Assembly: GCA_023390395.1 (NCBI GenBank)
Contig: JAEWCY010000222.1
Location: forward strand, 1-16,556
Source: Pseudomonadota bacterium
GTDB taxonomy: Bacteria; Desulfobacterota; Desulfovibrionia; Desulfovibrionales; Desulfovibrionaceae
Length of the DNA: 16,556 bases
Direction of reading: 5' to 3'
In this document: in pieces, positions 14,491 to 16,556 of the stretch
How positions within the stretch are numbered: the stretch's first letter is position 1
Layout of the letters: every line of letters starts with the position of its first letter
The notes under the pieces: model-generated
What the model was told of the DNA's origin: nothing
What the model saw: only the letters and a program-made list of their open reading frames with translations
The model's database searches: none
Program-made: the position numbers and the translations under genes

Positions 14491-14504
14491 GGCCGCCTGC
14501 GGCC
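14491..14504 (+). terminator. short GC hairpin after the secreted-protein gene
   Basis: GGCCGC (14491-14496) pairs with GCGGCC (14499-14504), 4 bases after the stop. It is short, has a tight loop and no T-run. It could slow transcription or shield the mRNA end rather than fully terminate. Confidence 0.25.
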
Positions 14505-14557
14505 CGCCCGTCCCGCCTGTCCGGCCTGCGGGAGCCGCCCGGGCCGGGTCTTGACGC

Positions 14558-15439
14558 ATGCTGGAACGCGAACTCGAAATCTACCTCCGGGACGGCAAGG
14601 GCGTGCGGCGGGTGTTCACCTACCGGCGCTGGATGTTCTTCTCCCTGGTCGCGGCCCTGACCGTCCTGACGGCCGGGGGGCTTTTCCTGTGGCCTTACGT
14701 GGCCGGGCAGGAGGCGCTCCGGGCCAGGCGGTTCGAGGCCGTCGGCCGGCTGGCCGAGCAGAAGGCCGCCGCCCTGGCGCTGCGGGAGCGGGCGCGCCGG
14801 CTGGCCGAGGAGGCCGGGCGCATCGAGGCCTTCGACGGCAAGCTGGCGGTCATGGTGGACGCCCCGCGCGAACGCGGCGGCGTGGCCGCCTTTCCCGCCG
14901 CCGCCAGGCTCCCGGGCGCGCCCGTGGACGCCGACGCGGGCCGCCGGCTGGTGGATTTCCTGGACGTCCTGGCCGGCCGCATGGCCGTGGAGGAGGTGGC
15001 GCAGCAGGATCTGGCGCGCCTGCTTGGCGAGCGCAAGCTCCAGTTTCTGGCCAAGCCGTCCCTGTGGCCGGCCCGGGGCTACATCACCTCGCCTTTCGGT
15101 TCCCGGCCCTCGCCCTTCGGCCGGGGCGGCGACTTCCACAACGGCGTGGACATCAAGGTGCCCATGGGCAGCCCGGTCTATGCCGCCGGGGCCGGCCGGG
15201 TGACCGAGGCGGACACGATGACGGGCTACGGCCTGCGCATCGTGGTCAGCCACGACTACGGCCTGGAAACGGTCTACGCCCACCTGCAAAAGATCGAGGT
15301 GAGGCCCGGCCAGGAGGTCAAGCGCGGCCAGCGCATCGGCCTGTCCGGCAATTCCGGCCGCACCACCGGCTCGCACCTGCACTACGAGGTCCGGGCGGCC
15401 GGCGAGCCCGTCAATCCCCGGCAGTACATGCTCGACTAG
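14558..15439 (+). CDS. membrane-anchored M23 family peptidoglycan endopeptidase
   Basis: 293 residues. A basic cytoplasmic N-terminus is followed by one membrane segment (about 26-47), an Ala/Arg/Glu-rich region likely to be coiled coil (51-98), a linker, and a C-terminal LytM/M23 domain (about 170-290). Zinc ligands and catalytic residues are intact: FHNGVD (His194, Asp198), YAHL (His242) and SHLHYE (His273, His275). M23 enzymes cut peptide cross-links in peptidoglycan in the periplasm; membrane-anchored coiled-coil forms often act in cell shape or division, and some are regulatory. The ATG at 14558 has no good ribosome site (the nearest GGAG is over 20 bases away), so it may be translated weakly or in coupling. 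It is convergent with the glycosyltransferase, and the two stops share CTAG. Confidence 0.92.
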   Translation: MLERELEIYLRDGKGVRRVFTYRRWMFFSLVAALTVLTAGGLFLWPYVAGQEALRARRFEAVGRLAEQKAAALALRERARRLAEEAGRIEAFDGKLAVMVDAPRERGGVAAFPAAARLPGAPVDADAGRRLVDFLDVLAGRMAVEEVAQQDLARLLGERKLQFLAKPSLWPARGYITSPFGSRPSPFGRGGDFHNGVDIKVPMGSPVYAAGAGRVTEADTMTGYGLRIVVSHDYGLETVYAHLQKIEVRPGQEVKRGQRIGLSGNSGRTTGSHLHYEVRAAGEPVNPRQYMLD

Positions 15440-16556
15440 CCCTGGGCTTCCTCCTCCCGCAGCTCCCGCCATTTCGTTTCCAGTTCCGTCCAGGCCGTAT
15501 CCGCGTCGCGCCCGGCGGCGACTGCCATGTCGCCAACCGGAAAAAGGCCGTCGAGCTTGAGCCGCGCCCCGGCCAGCTGGCCCACGGCGGCCGGGGTCCG
15601 GGCCTGGGCGGCGCCTGCATGCTGGTGGTGCAAGACGGCCACGTTTCCGGCGTAGGCCGCCCGGCGGCCGGAAAGAAACCCCCGCAGGTCCCGGGCCAGG
15701 TCGTCGAACTGGCTGGGCGAGAAGCGCAGGTCGAAGGGCGCGTCGCCGGAGAGGGCCTTCCCGCGCAGCAGATGGCAGCAGCCGCACACCGACGGACAGG
15801 GCCGGGCCGTGGCCAGAAGGCCCAGGTCCGGCCCTGGGCCGTGGTTGACCAGCGGCCGCACGCCGTGGCCGGCGTCGGGGGGCAGCAGCCGCACGTCGGC
15901 GGCTTGGGGCACGGCGGCGGCCCCGGGCGCGGCGCAGACCACCCGCGCCCCGGCCACGTCGGCGTCGGGATCGGCCGCGAGCGCGGCGACGAGCCCGGGC
16001 AGCCAGTCCGGCGGCAGGGTCACGTCGTCGTCCACGTAGGCGGCCAGGTCTCCTTCCCGGACCCCGGACACGGCGGCCAGCCAGTTGCGCCCGGCCGGCG
16101 CGCCCACGTTGACGGGCAGGCGCAGGGCCTCGAAACGTCCCGGCCGAAAAAGGGCCGCCGCCCGGCGGCAAACGGCCCCGGCGTCGTCCGTGCCGCCGTT
16201 GTCGAGGACCACGACCCGGGCCGGGCCCAGCCGGCTTCGGGACAGGCTCGCGAGCGTCTCCTCCAGCAGGCCGGCCCGGTTGAAGGTGTAGAGAAAGACG
16301 AAGAGCCGGCCGGGCCGGGCGTCGAGGTCGGCCGGAGGCAGGGGGTGGAGCAAGGCGTGCAGCCGCAGCGAAAGCCCCGGGTGCCAGGGCTCGGCCCGCC
16401 ACAGGGGCCGCAGCACGGCCAGGGCGTCGCCGGCGTGGCCCAGTTCGGCCAGGCAGTGGGCTTCGGCCAGGGAGCGAAAGCGCGGGAAAAGCTCGCCGTC
16501 CACTTGGCCGAGGGCGTCGCGGCAGGCCGCCGGCCCGTCCCAGGCCAGGGCGACCT
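15436..16556 (-). CDS. family 2 glycosyltransferase, 5' end beyond the window
   Basis: At least 372 residues; the frame remains open to the right edge. An internal GTG at 16503 could be taken as a start, but the codons before it read as plausible protein (ending CRDALGQ), so the gene probably begins outside. The N-terminal visible part (SLAEAHCLAELGHAGDALAVLRPLWRAEP and onward) looks like TPR-type helices. The GT-A domain then begins at LFVFLYTFNRAGLLEETLASL, with VVVLDNGGTDD and AYVDDDVTLPPDWL, the latter giving the DxD-like metal/nucleotide-sugar site. A cysteine-rich CPSVCGCCHLLRG occurs later. It probably transfers a sugar from a nucleotide-sugar to a surface glycan; donor and acceptor are unknown. 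Confidence 0.87.
   Translation of the reverse strand, partial: VALAWDGPAACRDALGQVDGELFPRFRSLAEAHCLAELGHAGDALAVLRPLWRAEPWHPGLSLRLHALLHPLPPADLDARPGRLFVFLYTFNRAGLLEETLASLSRSRLGPARVVVLDNGGTDDAGAVCRRAAALFRPGRFEALRLPVNVGAPAGRNWLAAVSGVREGDLAAYVDDDVTLPPDWLPGLVAALAADPDADVAGARVVCAAPGAAAVPQAADVRLLPPDAGHGVRPLVNHGPGPDLGLLATARPCPSVCGCCHLLRGKALSGDAPFDLRFSPSQFDDLARDLRGFLSGRRAAYAGNVAVLHHQHAGAAQARTPAAVGQLAGARLKLDGLFPVGDMAVAAGRDADTAWTELETKWRELREEEAQG

Noticed and set aside
14435..16402. Long minus-strand frame across the M23 peptidase and glycosyltransferase genes
   Set aside because: It lies out of frame with the glycosyltransferase and opposite the M23 gene. The product is Arg/Pro/Gly/Ala-rich low-complexity sequence.
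1..16556. CRISPR arrays, tRNA or rRNA genes, insertion sequences and attachment sites
   Set aside because: No spaced direct repeats, cloverleaf-like sequence, transposase or integrase frame was seen on either strand. By-eye tRNA detection is limited, so tRNAscan-SE would settle it.

Overview
The window is very GC-rich, with G or C at most third codon positions, tightly packed genes and short intergenic gaps. The gene set includes an HD-GYP cyclic-di-GMP phosphodiesterase, CheV, a ComB-like phosphatase, a dual-CXXC mini-protein and a PLP aminotransferase. Together with GC-rich intergenic palindromes, this fits a free-living sulfate-reducing Desulfovibrionaceae-type bacterium. That assignment is inference; there is no rRNA or other marker gene here. 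I see no insertion sequence, phage gene, CRISPR array or tRNA, and no gene-free stretch longer than about 300 bases.

Layout, left to right. (1) 1-2478, minus strand: a polytopic membrane protein with a GT-C/YfhO-like outline, overlapping by 8 bases a small HsdR-N-like protein whose nuclease motif looks degenerate. Beyond it are a GC-rich palindrome and perhaps the first codons of another gene running off the edge. (2) 2684-5407, plus strand: an EHD/dynamin-like GTPase with a membrane-anchor hairpin, then a PLP aminotransferase. (3) 5435-7448, minus strand: a ComB-like phosphatase, an HD-GYP protein and a 69-residue dual-CXXC protein, probably one operon. (4) 7582-9970, plus strand: a tentative small gene, glutamate 5-kinase (proB), a strikingly structured palindromic spacer, then a zinc-knuckle methyltransferase. 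(5) 9978-13975, minus strand: an apparent operon of CheV, an unusual ABC exporter and a cyclic-nucleotide-binding-fold protein. (6) 14196-15439, plus strand: a small secreted Ser/Gly/Thr-rich protein behind a near-consensus promoter, then a membrane-anchored M23 peptidase. (7) 15436 to the right edge, minus strand: a family 2 glycosyltransferase, open at its 5' end.

The most interesting item is the operon at 9978-13975. The ABC protein's ATPase domain is split by about 230 extra residues between the Q-loop and the signature motif, and the insert appears to repeat the Q-loop-following segment, giving three copies. The gene overlaps by 35 bases a CNMP-binding-fold protein that lacks the usual phosphate-binding Glu and Arg, and sits 34 bases after cheV. 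This suggests an exporter wired to a signalling adaptor and a re-purposed sensor domain; its substrate and signal are unknown. Second in interest is a pair of 25-base intergenic palindromes about 8.9 kb apart whose arm differences are all compensatory.
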